Assembly: GCF_002220865.2 (NCBI RefSeq)
Contig: NZ_NHRJ02000010.1
Span: forward strand, 43,506 to 107,505
Source of the DNA: Paenibacillus xerothermodurans
GTDB taxonomy: Bacteria > Bacillota > Bacilli > Paenibacillales > NBRC-103111
DNA: 64,000 bases
Reading direction: 5' to 3'
In this document: positions 36,076 to 45,642 of the stretch, piece by piece
How positions within the stretch are numbered: the first letter of the stretch is position 1
Layout of the letters: every line of letters starts with the position of its first letter
Notes under the pieces: model-generated
Database searches by the model: none
What the model was told of the DNA's origin: nothing
Seen by the model: only the letters and a program-made list of their open reading frames with translations
Program-made: the position numbers and the translations under genes

Positions 36076-36098
36076 CATAGTGCGCAGACAAGTTTCCT

Positions 36099-37454
36099 CT
36101 AATGCGAACGGCCTTGGTACGTAGTGCCTTTCTCCACCTCTTGCTGCCAGTCCGGTGCTTCCGCGCCGGAGACAGGTCCCTGCAGCAGCGGGTCGTTGGT
36201 TTCACGCATCCAACGTTCCACCCTTTGTCTCAGCTCCTGCAGCTGTGCTGCATAGTTCTCGTCATACGCCAGATTGTGCTGCTCCAGCGGATCGTTCACC
36301 AAATCATACAGCTCTTCCGGCACATTGGGGACATAGTAGTCCTCCCTCACCGATCGTCCTGCTAAGCTGCGGTGAATATCCAAAGGCAGGTAAACCGCAG
36401 GTCCGTCCTCAAAGTTGCGCACATATTTGTAGCGCTCCGTACGCATTCCTCTCATCGGATGATAGCGGTCATGCCAGGTCAATTCGCAGAAGAACGCATC
36501 CCGCGGCTCGTACGGTTCCTCCTTTAACAATGGAAGGAAGCTTCTGCCGTCCAAATCGGGAGGAATATCCGCCCCTGCGATATCAAGCAGCGTAGGCATC
36601 AAATCCACATTGCAGAGGAGCTCCGACGTGCTGCGCGCTCCACGTATCACAGTCGGCCAGGCCATAATCAGGGCTGTCTCGAGGCCGGCGTCGAGCAGTG
36701 TGCCTTTTGCCCTTGGGAATGCGATGCCATGATCGGTGGTATAAATAATCAGCGTGTTTTTGTCCAATCCCGTTGCCTTGAGCTCAGAGTAAATGCGCTC
36801 TATGGCTCGGTCCAAGACCTTGACGGAGCCTTGAAATTGTGCAAAATCACGGCGCACGTTAGGCGTATCCGGCAGGTAATCCGGCACTACGATGGATTCA
36901 TCGGGGTCGGCCTCCGGCTCGTAGGCATCGAAATCCCGGTGGGTCTCAAAAAACCCGACGGAAGCGAAGAAAGGACGGTCCCCGCCGGCTGCCGCTTTTT
37001 CCCGCATAAACGCAATCGTTTTATCCGCAACCAGAGGAGCCAAATTGCCGTCAGGATTACCCGGATCGCAGACATGTTCCACCCGCTCATAGCCCAGAGC
37101 ATGGGATGATGTAAAGGACCGGCCTCCGGGCTCACCGATCGTTTCGTGGCTTAATCCGATCAGCACGGTTTCATAGCCTGCCTTGCTGAGCTCTTTTGGC
37201 AGCGTCGTCTTGTCCTCATCGATTGAAAATCCAAGATGGGACAACCCGATCATCCCATGGTTATGCGCATACAAGCCCGTTAAAATACTTCCGCGGCTCG
37301 GACTGCACTGTGGCGCTGAGCAAAAATATTGATCAAACCTCACACCGTCCTGGGCCAGTCCGTCAATCCCCGGGGTGGCGACGTGTCGGCCGTAGCTTCC
37401 GAGGTATCTTCCCGTGTCATGCGAAATCATCATAATAATATTGGGCTTTATCAT
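36099..37454 (-). CDS. Type I sulfatase
   Basis: The 451-residue enzyme would remove sulfate esters or N-sulfate from glycans. Metal ligands lie in NIIMMISHDTGRYLG, and the signature CSPSR at residues 50-54 supplies Cys-50, which must be oxidised to formylglycine. TTDHGIAFPRAKGTLLDAGL contains the second metal site. The pattern resembles heparan N-sulfatase-like (S1_8-type) members, though the class is a guess. No signal peptide is seen, so it acts on imported sugars. The activating enzyme is encoded at 40872-41873 in the same gene group. Confidence 0.92.
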   Translation of the reverse strand: MIKPNIIMMISHDTGRYLGSYGRHVATPGIDGLAQDGVRFDQYFCSAPQCSPSRGSILTGLYAHNHGMIGLSHLGFSIDEDKTTLPKELSKAGYETVLIGLSHETIGEPGGRSFTSSHALGYERVEHVCDPGNPDGNLAPLVADKTIAFMREKAAAGGDRPFFASVGFFETHRDFDAYEPEADPDESIVVPDYLPDTPNVRRDFAQFQGSVKVLDRAIERIYSELKATGLDKNTLIIYTTDHGIAFPRAKGTLLDAGLETALIMAWPTVIRGARSTSELLCNVDLMPTLLDIAGADIPPDLDGRSFLPLLKEEPYEPRDAFFCELTWHDRYHPMRGMRTERYKYVRNFEDGPAVYLPLDIHRSLAGRSVREDYYVPNVPEELYDLVNDPLEQHNLAYDENYAAQLQELRQRVERWMRETNDPLLQGPVSGAEAPDWQQEVEKGTTYQGRSH

Positions 37455-37484
37455 AAGGTATCACTCCAAATCTAATAATTTGAG

Positions 37485-38033
37485 TTATAAAAGTAAGATG
37501 AGCACAATTAAGGAAACGTCGATGATAGCCAGACACGCAAACGTAACTATAATGATATACCGTGGAGATTTAAAAGTCTGCTCATTGATGCCTGTTCGTT
37601 TGGCAAAGTAATTCTGAATCGCAAGCAGGAGAATGCCGCTGCCGAGAATAACGGAACTGATGCCCACGAAGGCCGCCAGCCGCTCTGCGAGCTGCTGGTA
37701 TTGCTGGGCGCGAAACACAATCCCCGCTGCGAGAAAGCCCAGACCGACCACGGTAACGCTGGTACGTACCCACGCTAGAAATGTGCGTTCATTAGCGAGA
37801 TGCTGCTGAATGTACTTTGAATCTATTGTCTTTTCATTGTCCGCTCGACTGCCCCGCGGGTCATCCTCTCCATTGGTGCTACGGGTTTGCTCGTCTGGTT
37901 TCACCATTGTTTTGTGGTCACGATCGTGCTCGTCGCGGTGATCCATTGCGTTGTGGCGTCGATTTTCCACTGCTGAGTCGTTACGTTTGTCCACGGCTTT
38001 TTCGTGTCGGTTGTTCATTGCGTTGTCGTTCAT
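37485..38033 (-). CDS. DUF202 membrane protein with a long charged N-terminus
   Basis: The 182-residue protein ends in a DUF202/YidH-type domain of three membrane segments (HLANERTFLAWVRTSVTVVG, then SVILGSGILLLAI and a final IIIVTFACLAIIDVSLIVLI). The first 70 or so residues are very hydrophilic with loosely repeating NAM, NRR and DHR words, unusual for this short family. Function is unknown. It lies between the GPH transporter and the sulfatase gene on the same strand, so it may be co-transcribed. Confidence 0.75.
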   Translation of the reverse strand: MNDNAMNNRHEKAVDKRNDSAVENRRHNAMDHRDEHDRDHKTMVKPDEQTRSTNGEDDPRGSRADNEKTIDSKYIQQHLANERTFLAWVRTSVTVVGLGFLAAGIVFRAQQYQQLAERLAAFVGISSVILGSGILLLAIQNYFAKRTGINEQTFKSPRYIIIVTFACLAIIDVSLIVLILLL

Positions 38034-38093
38034 TGCGTCGTCCTTTCCAATTATTACATCACTGCAAATGTATCTTTACCTGCAGCAAATGTT

Positions 38094-39458
38094 TTAATGT
38101 GGCGGTGCAACACCGGTTTTGCGGGCATTGATTTCGCTGACATACCGCTGAAACGTGGATTCATTCAAAGTATACATGGCTAAAATAACAGCGCACAGGA
38201 TCGCACCGATGACTGGAATAACGCTTACAATCACCTCAATGCCATGCAGCGCACCGGCAGTTTGCTCGGCATTTGGCACGTAACCTACCGCAGACAGGAT
38301 ACCTCCGGACACCTTCGCCGCCATTGCCTGAGCGAACAGCTGCACAAAGATGAAAGCCGAATATATAGTTCCCTCTGCCCGCACGCCGGTTCTCCATTCC
38401 CCATATTCAATGGTGTCGGGGACCATCGCCCACAAGAGCGGAATCGCCAGACCGAAGCCAATGTAGCTTAGACCACCAAGCAAAAATACCATCGTTATAT
38501 TGGATTCTGCCAGATAGAAGCCGAGCAGGCTGCATATAATAATCAGTTGACTGAAGATTCCCACATTTCTTTTGCCGATTTTATTCACCAGGAATGGGTT
38601 TACAACAATCCCGGCGAGCTGAATGGTGAAACCGACCAAAGAATATACGGCGAACATATTCGCTTCGCCCATATTGTATTTGAAGAAATATAACATGGCC
38701 GAGTTTTTCGTAATCAGGCACAATTGGAAAACGAAGATAAAGGCAAGCAGCAGAAACAAGTATTTGTTAAGAAAAACCGTATTGAATTGTTTGCGCAGGG
38801 TCACACGGCTGGCTTGCGTTTTGACAGTGTCGAGCTGTGTCTGTCCGACACCCTGTGTACCGTAGAAGGTGATCAGCAGCGTCATGATCAAAATCACGCC
38901 ATAACCGATATAGACCAAGCGAAAGCCGGTTGTTTCCGTGGAGAACATGTGAACCAGCGGCAGCGTAGCACTGCTGACGACCAGTCCGCCGAACTGCCCG
39001 AGAAATACTTTGATGGAGGAAATCTGCGATCGTGCTTGGTAATCATGGGACATGTCGGCCAACACAGAGCTATACGGGACGTTTACAATGGAATAAATCA
39101 TATTAAACAGAATGTAGGTCACATAAGCATAGGCGAGCTTTCCCGATGCGTCCAAGTCCGGGACGGTGAAGACCAAAATTCCGATCAAGGCAAGCGGTAA
39201 ACTGCCGAATAGGAAATAAGGACGAAACTTCCCCCAACGGCTTTTTGTGCGGTCAACCAGCACACCCATCGCCGGGTTTACAATCAAATTGACCAGCTGA
39301 GCGGCAAACATCAGCGTGCCCGCAGCAGCCGCGGTGATACCCAGATTATCGGTGTAAAAATACAACAGGTACGTAGAGACAGAGCTGAAAAATAAATTCA
39401 GCCCGAAGTTGCCCGCGCCATAACTGAAAGCTTGCTTTAAATTCACTCTCTTTTTCAT
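38094..39458 (-). CDS. GPH-family sugar:cation symporter
   Basis: The 454-residue protein has about twelve predicted membrane segments. The family marker is the start FSYGAGNFGLNLFFSSVSTY, with NPAMGVLVDRTKSRWGKFRP in the first cytoplasmic loop. GPH carriers (MelB/XylP type) bring in glycosides, pentosides or hexuronides with sodium or protons. Together with the sulfatase and no ABC importer in this unit, it probably imports the sulfated sugar itself. An operator-like site lies upstream at 39678-39693. Confidence 0.9.
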   Translation of the reverse strand: MKKRVNLKQAFSYGAGNFGLNLFFSSVSTYLLYFYTDNLGITAAAAGTLMFAAQLVNLIVNPAMGVLVDRTKSRWGKFRPYFLFGSLPLALIGILVFTVPDLDASGKLAYAYVTYILFNMIYSIVNVPYSSVLADMSHDYQARSQISSIKVFLGQFGGLVVSSATLPLVHMFSTETTGFRLVYIGYGVILIMTLLITFYGTQGVGQTQLDTVKTQASRVTLRKQFNTVFLNKYLFLLLAFIFVFQLCLITKNSAMLYFFKYNMGEANMFAVYSLVGFTIQLAGIVVNPFLVNKIGKRNVGIFSQLIIICSLLGFYLAESNITMVFLLGGLSYIGFGLAIPLLWAMVPDTIEYGEWRTGVRAEGTIYSAFIFVQLFAQAMAAKVSGGILSAVGYVPNAEQTAGALHGIEVIVSVIPVIGAILCAVILAMYTLNESTFQRYVSEINARKTGVAPPH

Positions 39459-39677
39459 CGGCTATCCCTCCGTGATCTTGCTTAACTGAATAGCTATCCT
39501 GTCCTGATAAAAAATGTCCGCAGCAGCTTGCATCCGCTTGGAATCAGCGGCCGCAGCAAGCATGTCGCTCCAGCGTGCGTGTACCGGCGTGCATGTACCG
39601 ACAGGCTGACGTGAAAGCTTTTACCTGCTAGTTGCCGCTAAAATATACAAAATTCCAAGAAAACTGTGGTCACTTAT

Positions 39678-39693
39678 ATGAAAACCTTTTCAT
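39678..39693. promoter_or_regulatory. LacI-type operator upstream of the GPH symporter
   Basis: ATGAAAACCTTTTCAT is a near-perfect palindrome. The same sequence lacking only the last T occurs at 40769-40783 upstream of the LacI gene. The shared site makes this LacI protein the likely repressor of both. Confidence 0.75.
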
Positions 39694-39730
39694 CATTGGC
39701 AAAAGAGTATCGTTGCCCGTGGTCACTGCA

Positions 39731-40747
39731 CTAGCGCCGTGCCACGGATTGACGCTCGACCAGCTCATGACGCACATAAGTCCTTAGTTCGCCGACATGC
39801 TCATTTTGAATCAAATGGTCCAGCTTCTCCACAGCCAAATAACCTATCTGGTACAGGGGCTGTCCTACTGTAGTCAACTTGGGAATGGACATTTGCGCCA
39901 AACGCAAGTTGTCGAACCCGATAACCGAAATGTCCTCAGGGACGCTTTTTCCATGCTCATGCAAATAAGAAATCGCACCTAACGCCCTTTCATCACTCGA
40001 CGCAAACACAGCGGTAATATCAGGGAATTTGCGCAGCAACTGCCCCATCGCCTCATAACCGTCTTCAAATTTGTAGCCGCCGAATTGCACTTGGCTGTCG
40101 ACATCCGTTTCCAGGTCGTGTACCCTCAGGGCGCGCAGAAAGCCCTGCAAGCGCGGCATCGCCGTCACATTATCCGTGATGGATCCGCAAATCATTCCGA
40201 TTCGGCGGTGCCCGTGCTTGATCAAACATTCCGCTGCGTCGAAACTGGCCTGTTCATCATTGACTTTGACCGATGGAATATCAAATTCCAGACTGTGCGT
40301 GGCTGCCAAAACGATCGGTATCTGAAGCTTTTTGAACACTTCATAATAGTCCGGATAAACTGGCTCGCTGGTAAATACCAAACCGTCGATTTGTTTCTCT
40401 TTTAGCATGTTAAGGCTTTCAAGCATTCGCGCTTTATTGTTATCCGTGTTGCACAATATCAGATTATAGTGGTGCCGCTGTGCCGCATGTTCCATTCCAT
40501 GCAGCATTTCCGAATAAAACATGTTCGAAATATCCGGTATAAGCACCCCGAGAGATTTTGTCCGCTTGTAGATTAACCCCCTGGCCAAAGCGTTTGGCGT
40601 GTAGTTGAGCTCCTTCATCGCCTCCTGCACCTTGACTCTCGTTTCTATCGCCACCTTTTCGGGCATATTCATCACTCGCGACACAGTACTTATGGATACG
40701 TTTGCAAGCCGGGCAACATCTTTGATATTCGATTCCATCGTACACAT
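39731..40747 (-). CDS. LacI-family regulator of the sulfatase unit
   Basis: The 338-residue protein has an N-terminal helix-turn-helix (IKDVARLANVSISTVSRVMN) and a hinge helix YTPNALARGLIY, followed by a sugar-sensing domain. It lies between the formylglycine-generating enzyme gene and the GPH symporter gene. Two copies of ATGAAAACCTTTTCA, one before its own gene and one before the symporter, indicate autoregulation and control of symporter, DUF202 and sulfatase genes. Confidence 0.9.
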   Translation of the reverse strand: MCTMESNIKDVARLANVSISTVSRVMNMPEKVAIETRVKVQEAMKELNYTPNALARGLIYKRTKSLGVLIPDISNMFYSEMLHGMEHAAQRHHYNLILCNTDNNKARMLESLNMLKEKQIDGLVFTSEPVYPDYYEVFKKLQIPIVLAATHSLEFDIPSVKVNDEQASFDAAECLIKHGHRRIGMICGSITDNVTAMPRLQGFLRALRVHDLETDVDSQVQFGGYKFEDGYEAMGQLLRKFPDITAVFASSDERALGAISYLHEHGKSVPEDISVIGFDNLRLAQMSIPKLTTVGQPLYQIGYLAVEKLDHLIQNEHVGELRTYVRHELVERQSVARR

Positions 40748-40768
40748 CCCTAATCTGCAAATGCTTTT

Positions 40769-40783
40769 ATGAAAACCTTTTCA
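40769..40783. promoter_or_regulatory. LacI-type operator upstream of the LacI gene
   Basis: ATGAAAACCTTTTCA repeats the operator at 39678-39693 and lies 22 bases upstream of the LacI start, a position suited to self-repression. Confidence 0.72.
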
Positions 40784-40849
40784 CCCAGGATTATACGTGG
40801 CATCGGAAAGCTCGTCCAATAGATTTTTTTTATCAACTCCGTCATTCAT

Positions 40850-40886
40850 AAAAAAAGCGCAGCCGCGGTGGTTAAGCGTCAGCTGC
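40850..40886 (-). terminator. Possible terminator after the FGE gene
   Basis: On the minus strand GCAGC near the FGE stop can pair with GCTGC, and seven T follow GCGC. The stem is short (5 bp) with a long loop, so termination may be partial. Confidence 0.45.
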
Positions 40887-41873
40887 ACATCGGAACCCCA
40901 TATTTCCCGCCGAGCTGTCAGGAGTGTTGGAGCTTCTCGCCGCAACCCGATAACGATTGCAATAAGATTTGTGACATAAATATGAGCCGCCCCGCATCAC
41001 TCTATTTTCTCCCTTTGCCGGCCCGGTAGGATTCGCTCTGGGCGCGGTCGCCGGATAAGTCGGGCTGAACCAATCGGAACACCACTCCCACACATTGCCC
41101 GCCACGTTGTACAAGCCATAGCCATTCGGTGGAAAAGATTTCACCGGCGCAGTCGAAATATAGCCATCGCTTGCGTTATTTTTCACAGGGAACTTACCCT
41201 GCCAAATGTTACAGCGGTGCTCTCCGTCCGGCTTGAGCAGGTCTCCCCACGGATACCGCTTTTGTAACAGGCCGCCGCGGGCTGCATATTCCCATTCGGC
41301 CTCGGTTGGTAATCTTTTCCCAGCCCATCTGCAGTAAGCCATAGCATCATTCCATGAGACATGGATAACCGGGTGATCCATCCTCTGTTCAATATTCGAG
41401 TCAGGTCCTTCCGGCTGCCGCCAGTACGCACCTTGTACGGCTAACCACCACGGAGTGCCGCTTACCGCTTGTGTGGTTTGCGCGCGTACGTTATCCGATG
41501 CCAACAAATGAAATACGAAGGACCAACCGAACCTTTCAGCCTCTGTCACATAACCCGTCGACTCTATAAATTCCGCAAACTGTCCGTTCGACACAGTACA
41601 CGGATCGATGTAAAAAGGACTTAGCGTCACAGTGCGCACAGGTCCTTCTCCGTCGGCAGGAAACCCTTCACCATCATCGGTTCCCATCAAAAAATCGCCG
41701 CCTGAGAGGTGGATCATGCCTTCCACATCGGGCTTGCCGGGCTGCACTGTCAGAGGAGCTGTCTGCCGTTCGCCTGCTGCATTAGGAGCTGTCTGCCGTT
41801 CACCCACTGCGTCAAATTCCCCCCGGCCTGCCGCGCAGCATGAGCGGGTGACCTTACCTTCTTTACCCTCCAT
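40872..41873 (-). CDS. Formylglycine-generating enzyme (sulfatase activator)
   Basis: The 333-residue protein oxidises the CxPxR cysteine of sulfatases to formylglycine using oxygen and copper. The FGE fold is seen from [20 protein letters not shown] through [15 protein letters not shown] and [14 protein letters not shown]. The active-site pair is Cys-300 and Cys-305 in [29 protein letters not shown] precedes the ATG. Before the domain lies an extension of about 50 residues with a 10-residue tandem repeat (GERQTAP twice), encoded by two 30-bp DNA repeats. Its substrate is most likely the sulfatase at 36099-37454. Confidence 0.93.
   Translation of the reverse strand: MEGKEGKVTRSCCAAGRGEFDAVGERQTAPNAAGERQTAPLTVQPGKPDVEGMIHLSGGDFLMGTDDGEGFPADGEGPVRTVTLSPFYIDPCTVSNGQFAEFIESTGYVTEAERFGWSFVFHLLASDNVRAQTTQAVSGTPWWLAVQGAYWRQPEGPDSNIEQRMDHPVIHVSWNDAMAYCRWAGKRLPTEAEWEYAARGGLLQKRYPWGDLLKPDGEHRCNIWQGKFPVKNNASDGYISTAPVKSFPPNGYGLYNVAGNVWEWCSDWFSPTYPATAPRANPTGPAKGENRVMRGGSYLCHKSYCNRYRVAARSSNTPDSSAGNMGFRCAADA
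41754..41813. repeat. 30-bp tandem repeat in the FGE gene
   Basis: Two 30-base units starting AGGAGCTGTCTGCCGTTC (41754 and 41784) encode the duplicated GERQTAP segment in the N-terminal extension. The units differ at a few third positions. Confidence 0.7.
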
Positions 41874-42048
41874 CGCAAGTTTCTCCTTTTGCTCGTTGTC
41901 GGTTGCATTCTCTTGCTAGTTTAGCTAGAAAACGCAATTTCCACAAGCTTTATAGAGCGTTACTTGCGGATGCGGAGTTGGGGCTTGCCTCCATCACTCA
42001 CAGCGTCGCATGGCCCATGCCGGTTAAAGTGAACCGTTTCGGGCGTCC

Positions 42049-42327
42049 TCATTTTTGTGATAAACGTTTCTGGTACTCCGCATTCATTTCCTGGATGATT
42101 TTTTGGTAATTGGCATCTTTTTTGAGCTGGTCTACATACTTATCCCAATCCTCCATAGTTATTTTACCGATTATAACTGTGTCTTCATATCTGCAATTTT
42201 TTTCGTGTAATCCGCTCCCATTTTGAGCTCCGTTTCAGACACGAGTCCCATGGTGGGATCGCCCACGGATATCTTCGCTCTTTCTTCTGCGATTTTCATA
42301 TTTCTTTTGGTACGTATAACCGCCAGC
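42049..42327 (-). pseudogene. Remnant of a sugar-binding lipoprotein gene
   Basis: Only the C-terminal region survives, in two frames. The first reads ISVGDPTMGLVSETELKMGA up to KIADMKTQ, followed by a frameshift near 42174. The second frame then reads IIGKITMEDWDKYVDQLKKD and ends EYQKRLSQK. This is the C-terminus of large Paenibacillus-type (LplA-like) extracellular binding proteins. The upstream part is lost where an IS3 transposase remnant begins at 42328. No start or promoter remains, so it should be inactive. Confidence 0.75.
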
Positions 42328-42577
42328 ATGTCCCGTGTTGGTAGGTGCATTGATAACGGACCCATGGAGGCCTTCTGGGGGACGCTGAAATGCGAGAAGT
42401 ATTATTTGCAACATACAGCACGTTTGAGCAACTAAAAAAGGACATTGGCGCCTACATCTATTTTTACAATAACGAGCGATTACAGGCAAAATTCAACGGC
42501 CTTAGCCCAATGGAATTTAGGACCAAGGCCGCCTAACTGATTTTCATTATTTGTTCTGTGTACTTGACGGGGGTGCA
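42328..42577 (+). mobile_element. IS3-family transposase remnant
   Basis: The C-terminal end of an IS3 OrfB (DDE) transposase: RCIDNGPMEAFWGTLKCEKY in one frame, then after a frameshift near 42415 TFEQLKKDIGAYIYFYNNER and SPMEFRTKAA, ending at 42536. The Glu of the DDE site lies in MEAFWG. A probable right terminal repeat ends at 42577 (GACGGGGGTGCA); its reverse complement shares TG, CCCC and ACACAGAAC with the element end at 63857. The rest of the element is gone. It marks a past insertion and rearrangement next to the binding-protein remnant. Confidence 0.78.
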
Positions 42578-42623
42578 GTTCAATCCCAGCAGCCTACAAA
42601 TGGGTTAAAAATTGCACCTTAAT

Positions 42624-43400
42624 TCAGGATGAATAAATCATTTCTTGCGGAATGTCCTCCCAGAACTCAATCAAAGACTCGCCGTATATGCCTAGCTCTT
42701 CATCATCGATCTCTAACACTATTTCATTTAATGTGGTGCGATAGAAAACCATCCTATCAATGTCAGATGCGTCATCCTGAAAAAAATCTGGTCTCAATTT
42801 CCGCAGTTGGTCCTCCGAATCGCCGGGCCCATGCTTGATCAAGTTGGCTAATAAACGCAACTCATTCAACTTAGCGTATGCATCGAATCCTTTTATATCC
42901 ACACCACATTTTTCGAATACCTGTCGAATGTCGCCAAATCCCCTCGCACAAAAATCTTTGAACAATTGCCCCTTCAACGGATTGATATTCGGATGTCTGG
43001 TTAATTCTTCATAGAGAAACTTTCTGATCTGCTGCTCCCAGAATTGATACAAGGTGGAAATCGTCATCAACTTCGTGTTGTAACGCATTAGCGCCATCAT
43101 TTGCAGATGTTCAATCCCCGCCTCCCAGGCTAGCTCCGCGAAGTCACTTGGATCATCATACTCTGGATTAAAATAACTACCCAGTTCAGCGTATCGGTTT
43201 TCAGCCTTTTCGTTCGCTTCTTCTTCTATGTTTGCATACACCGCTGAGATTTTGTCGTAATAGGTCGAGACGTAAATTTCAATCAATTTCTGATTTTTCA
43301 CTCTGATATTCTCGTGCAAAAAGACTTGTGTCTTCAACTCGGATTCCCCTTCATTAACGTACTCTATATGGATAGGCTCTGTACACTCTTTTATCCACAT
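42624..43400 (-). CDS. Hypothetical protein, possibly HEPN-like
   Basis: The 258-residue, acidic, mostly helical protein has no signal peptide or membrane segment. The segment LNELRLLANLIKHGPGDSED resembles the NxxKHG region seen in several helical HEPN-like and phage-defence-associated proteins, but I cannot place it in a family. The codon use is more AT-rich than its neighbours. It sits between an IS3 remnant and a decayed SLH-amidase gene, so horizontal origin is plausible. Confidence 0.6.
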   Translation of the reverse strand: MWIKECTEPIHIEYVNEGESELKTQVFLHENIRVKNQKLIEIYVSTYYDKISAVYANIEEEANEKAENRYAELGSYFNPEYDDPSDFAELAWEAGIEHLQMMALMRYNTKLMTISTLYQFWEQQIRKFLYEELTRHPNINPLKGQLFKDFCARGFGDIRQVFEKCGVDIKGFDAYAKLNELRLLANLIKHGPGDSEDQLRKLRPDFFQDDASDIDRMVFYRTTLNEIVLEIDDEELGIYGESLIEFWEDIPQEMIYSS

Positions 43401-43592
43401 TATACCATAACGGAATTTGATCTGTTTTGCTGAATATCCGTTTATGCACGGTATTTAAATGAAACGGACGAGGCTCTAGTGCATTTAGCGCGGCTCCTGT
43501 TGTGAAGCAGAATGTTTGCGTTCGTGCATTGAAGATATCGCCTCACAATGTCATATTTCTTAGCATAAAATATGAAATTGTTCAAAATCAGA

Positions 43593-43620
43593 TTGACAAC
43601 ATGTTGATTTCAACTATAAT
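43593..43620 (+). promoter_or_regulatory. Strong promoter of the decayed SLH-amidase gene
   Basis: A perfect TTGACA (43593-43598) and a perfect TATAAT (43615-43620) are 16 bases apart. GGAGGA and an ATG at 43686 follow. The promoter and start appear intact although the gene behind them is broken. Confidence 0.78.
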
Positions 43621-43685
43621 AACGGTAATTGGACATTATATGTTATATTATATTACACAAATATTTCACTGGAGGAGTGCACATC

Positions 43686-45642
43686 ATGTCAATTCAAAAA
43701 CGATCATCCCGCACATCACACATCACAAAGACCGCTCCTGCTCTCCTGGCTATACGAGAATGCCGGTGCGAGCATCACCAGAGGGCAATTCATTAACCTA
43801 ATCATCAGGGCATTAGAAATGTCCGGCACAGCATTTCCGCAAGTACATAATGTACCGTTCGAAGATTTAAGCGTCAACTCTCCTTATATAGCGAGCATTG
43901 CCAAAGCCTTCGCAGCTGGCATGATTGATGGATATCCCGGTGGACTGCTCATGCCGGACAGAACAATTACCAAAGAGGAAGCCGCAGCAATAGCGAGCCG
44001 TGCGCTGCATCTCTCAGACCAAGCGGAGATGTTCTCCGACGTGGCGGACACCGGCTTATTCGCGGGCATGATTGGAGCCGTTGTTAGTGAAGGCATCCTA
44101 CGGGCCAAGACGGCGGTCACGTTTGGATTCGGTGACAAAGTCACAGTAGGCGATGCCGCATCCATAGCCCTTCGCGTATACAATAGACTGCCGTTTATTT
44201 TGATGGACGCCACGCTTCCCGAGCTTCAGGCAGCGATGCAGACCGGAAAGACCAGTTCGGAAAAGCTTGTTCAGCAGTACCTCAAGCGAATTGAAACTTA
44301 TGACGATCAAGGCCCGAAAATTAACGCCATGCTGGCAATTAACCCGAATGCTCTAAAAGAAGCCGCCCAGCCGCCCAGCTCAATGAGGAAAGAAAGGTGA
44401 AAGGTCCGCGTGGTCCGCTTCACGGCTCCGATCATTTTGAAGGACAACTATAACACCAAAGATATGCCCACCACGGCGGGAGCCGTCGCTCTTGACGGGT
44501 TTATACCGGAGCAAGATGCAGAGGTCGTTGCAAAGCTTCGTGCGGCAGGTGCAGTCATCTTGGGCAAAGCCAACATGCATGAGCTCGCGATAACCGGAAT
44601 GACCGTAAGTTCGCTCGGAGGGCAAACCGTCAACCCTTATGACTTGACAAGAACGCCAGGCGGTTCCAGTGGCGGAACTGGCGCATCCATCACTGCGAAC
44701 TTCGCTGAGCGGGGACGGGTAGTGATACGGTGAATTCCATACGCTCCCCTTCCTCTGCTAACAACTTGGTCGGAATTCGTCCAACTAAAGGCCTGATCAG
44801 CTTAGACGGCATTCTTCCCGTCTCCTTCACCCAAGACGCCGTAGGGCCGATAGCTAGAACAGTGGAAGATGCCGCCATCATGCTTGATGTTATGGCTGGT
44901 TCCGACAAAACTAAGCCTGGTGCGGCCTATTCGGATGCGTTGGTAGAAAACGGGCTGAAGGGAGCACGAATCGGTGTGCTGCAAAACCTTTTTGGTACGC
45001 AGCAAATTCACGAGGAAGTAAATACCGCAACGCACGCGGCTATGGAAGAGATGAAAAATTTAGGTGCTACTCTTGTCCCGATCAACATCCCCGGTCTGGA
45101 CACCGACAAGCTGATCGCCGATCTGGATGTGCAAAAGTATGAAATTAAAGAGGAGTTGAATCGTTATTTTTCAACCTATCGCACCCCTGTGAAAACATTG
45201 GAAGAATTCCTCGCGAAGGACAGTTTTCACGCCTCCGTCGAGTCAGCGTTGCAAGGCGCACAAGCGGTGGAAAATCCATTGACGCGGCAGGATTACTTGG
45301 CACGACTCAAGAAGCTGGAAACGTTGAAAAAGCAAATTTTGCAAGTCATGGATGAACATGATGTGGACGTGCTGCTGTATCCACATCAAAAACGGCTGGT
45401 GGTTCCAGTGGGAGAAGCCCAAGTGGACCGCAATGGCATCGTGGGAGCATTGACCGGGTTTCCCGCCATTACATTTCAAGGCGGCTTCTCCGCGCCCACC
45501 GCGAGCGCCGATTGGCGTACCGGTTGGCATTGAATTTTTAGGTCGACCGAACAGTGAGTCAACCCTAATCACATTGGCGTACTCGTTCCAGCAAGCGACC
45601 TCCCATCGCCAGGCACCGCCTACCACACCGAAATTGAAGTGA
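43686..45642 (+). pseudogene. Frameshifted SLH-domain amidase
   Basis: Read across frames, the gene has an N-terminal region with SLH repeats (YENAGASITRGQFINLIIRA, then MIDGYPGGLLMPDRTITKEE) and an amidase-signature domain. Within the latter are APIILKDNYNTKDMPTTAGA, GGSSGGTGASITANF with the catalytic serine loop, and NNLVGIRPTKGLIS. Frame changes fall near 43760, 44395, 44705 and 45510, and the last frame ends PTTPKLK at 45642. Original role: surface-bound hydrolase of amides. The pieces still match well, so decay is recent, unless sequencing errors are involved. Confidence 0.82.

Larger units (their letters stand above)
35697..36098. other. Gap upstream of the glycosidase operon
   Basis: No gene is seen. 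The right half is AT-rich and carries the leftward promoter and a leader of about 170 bases. The far right end holds a weak terminator for the sulfatase gene. Confidence 0.4.

Noticed and set aside
40464..40760. Leftward 98-residue frame overlapping the LacI gene
   Set aside because: Same-strand alternate frame of the LacI gene, whose helix-turn-helix is clear.
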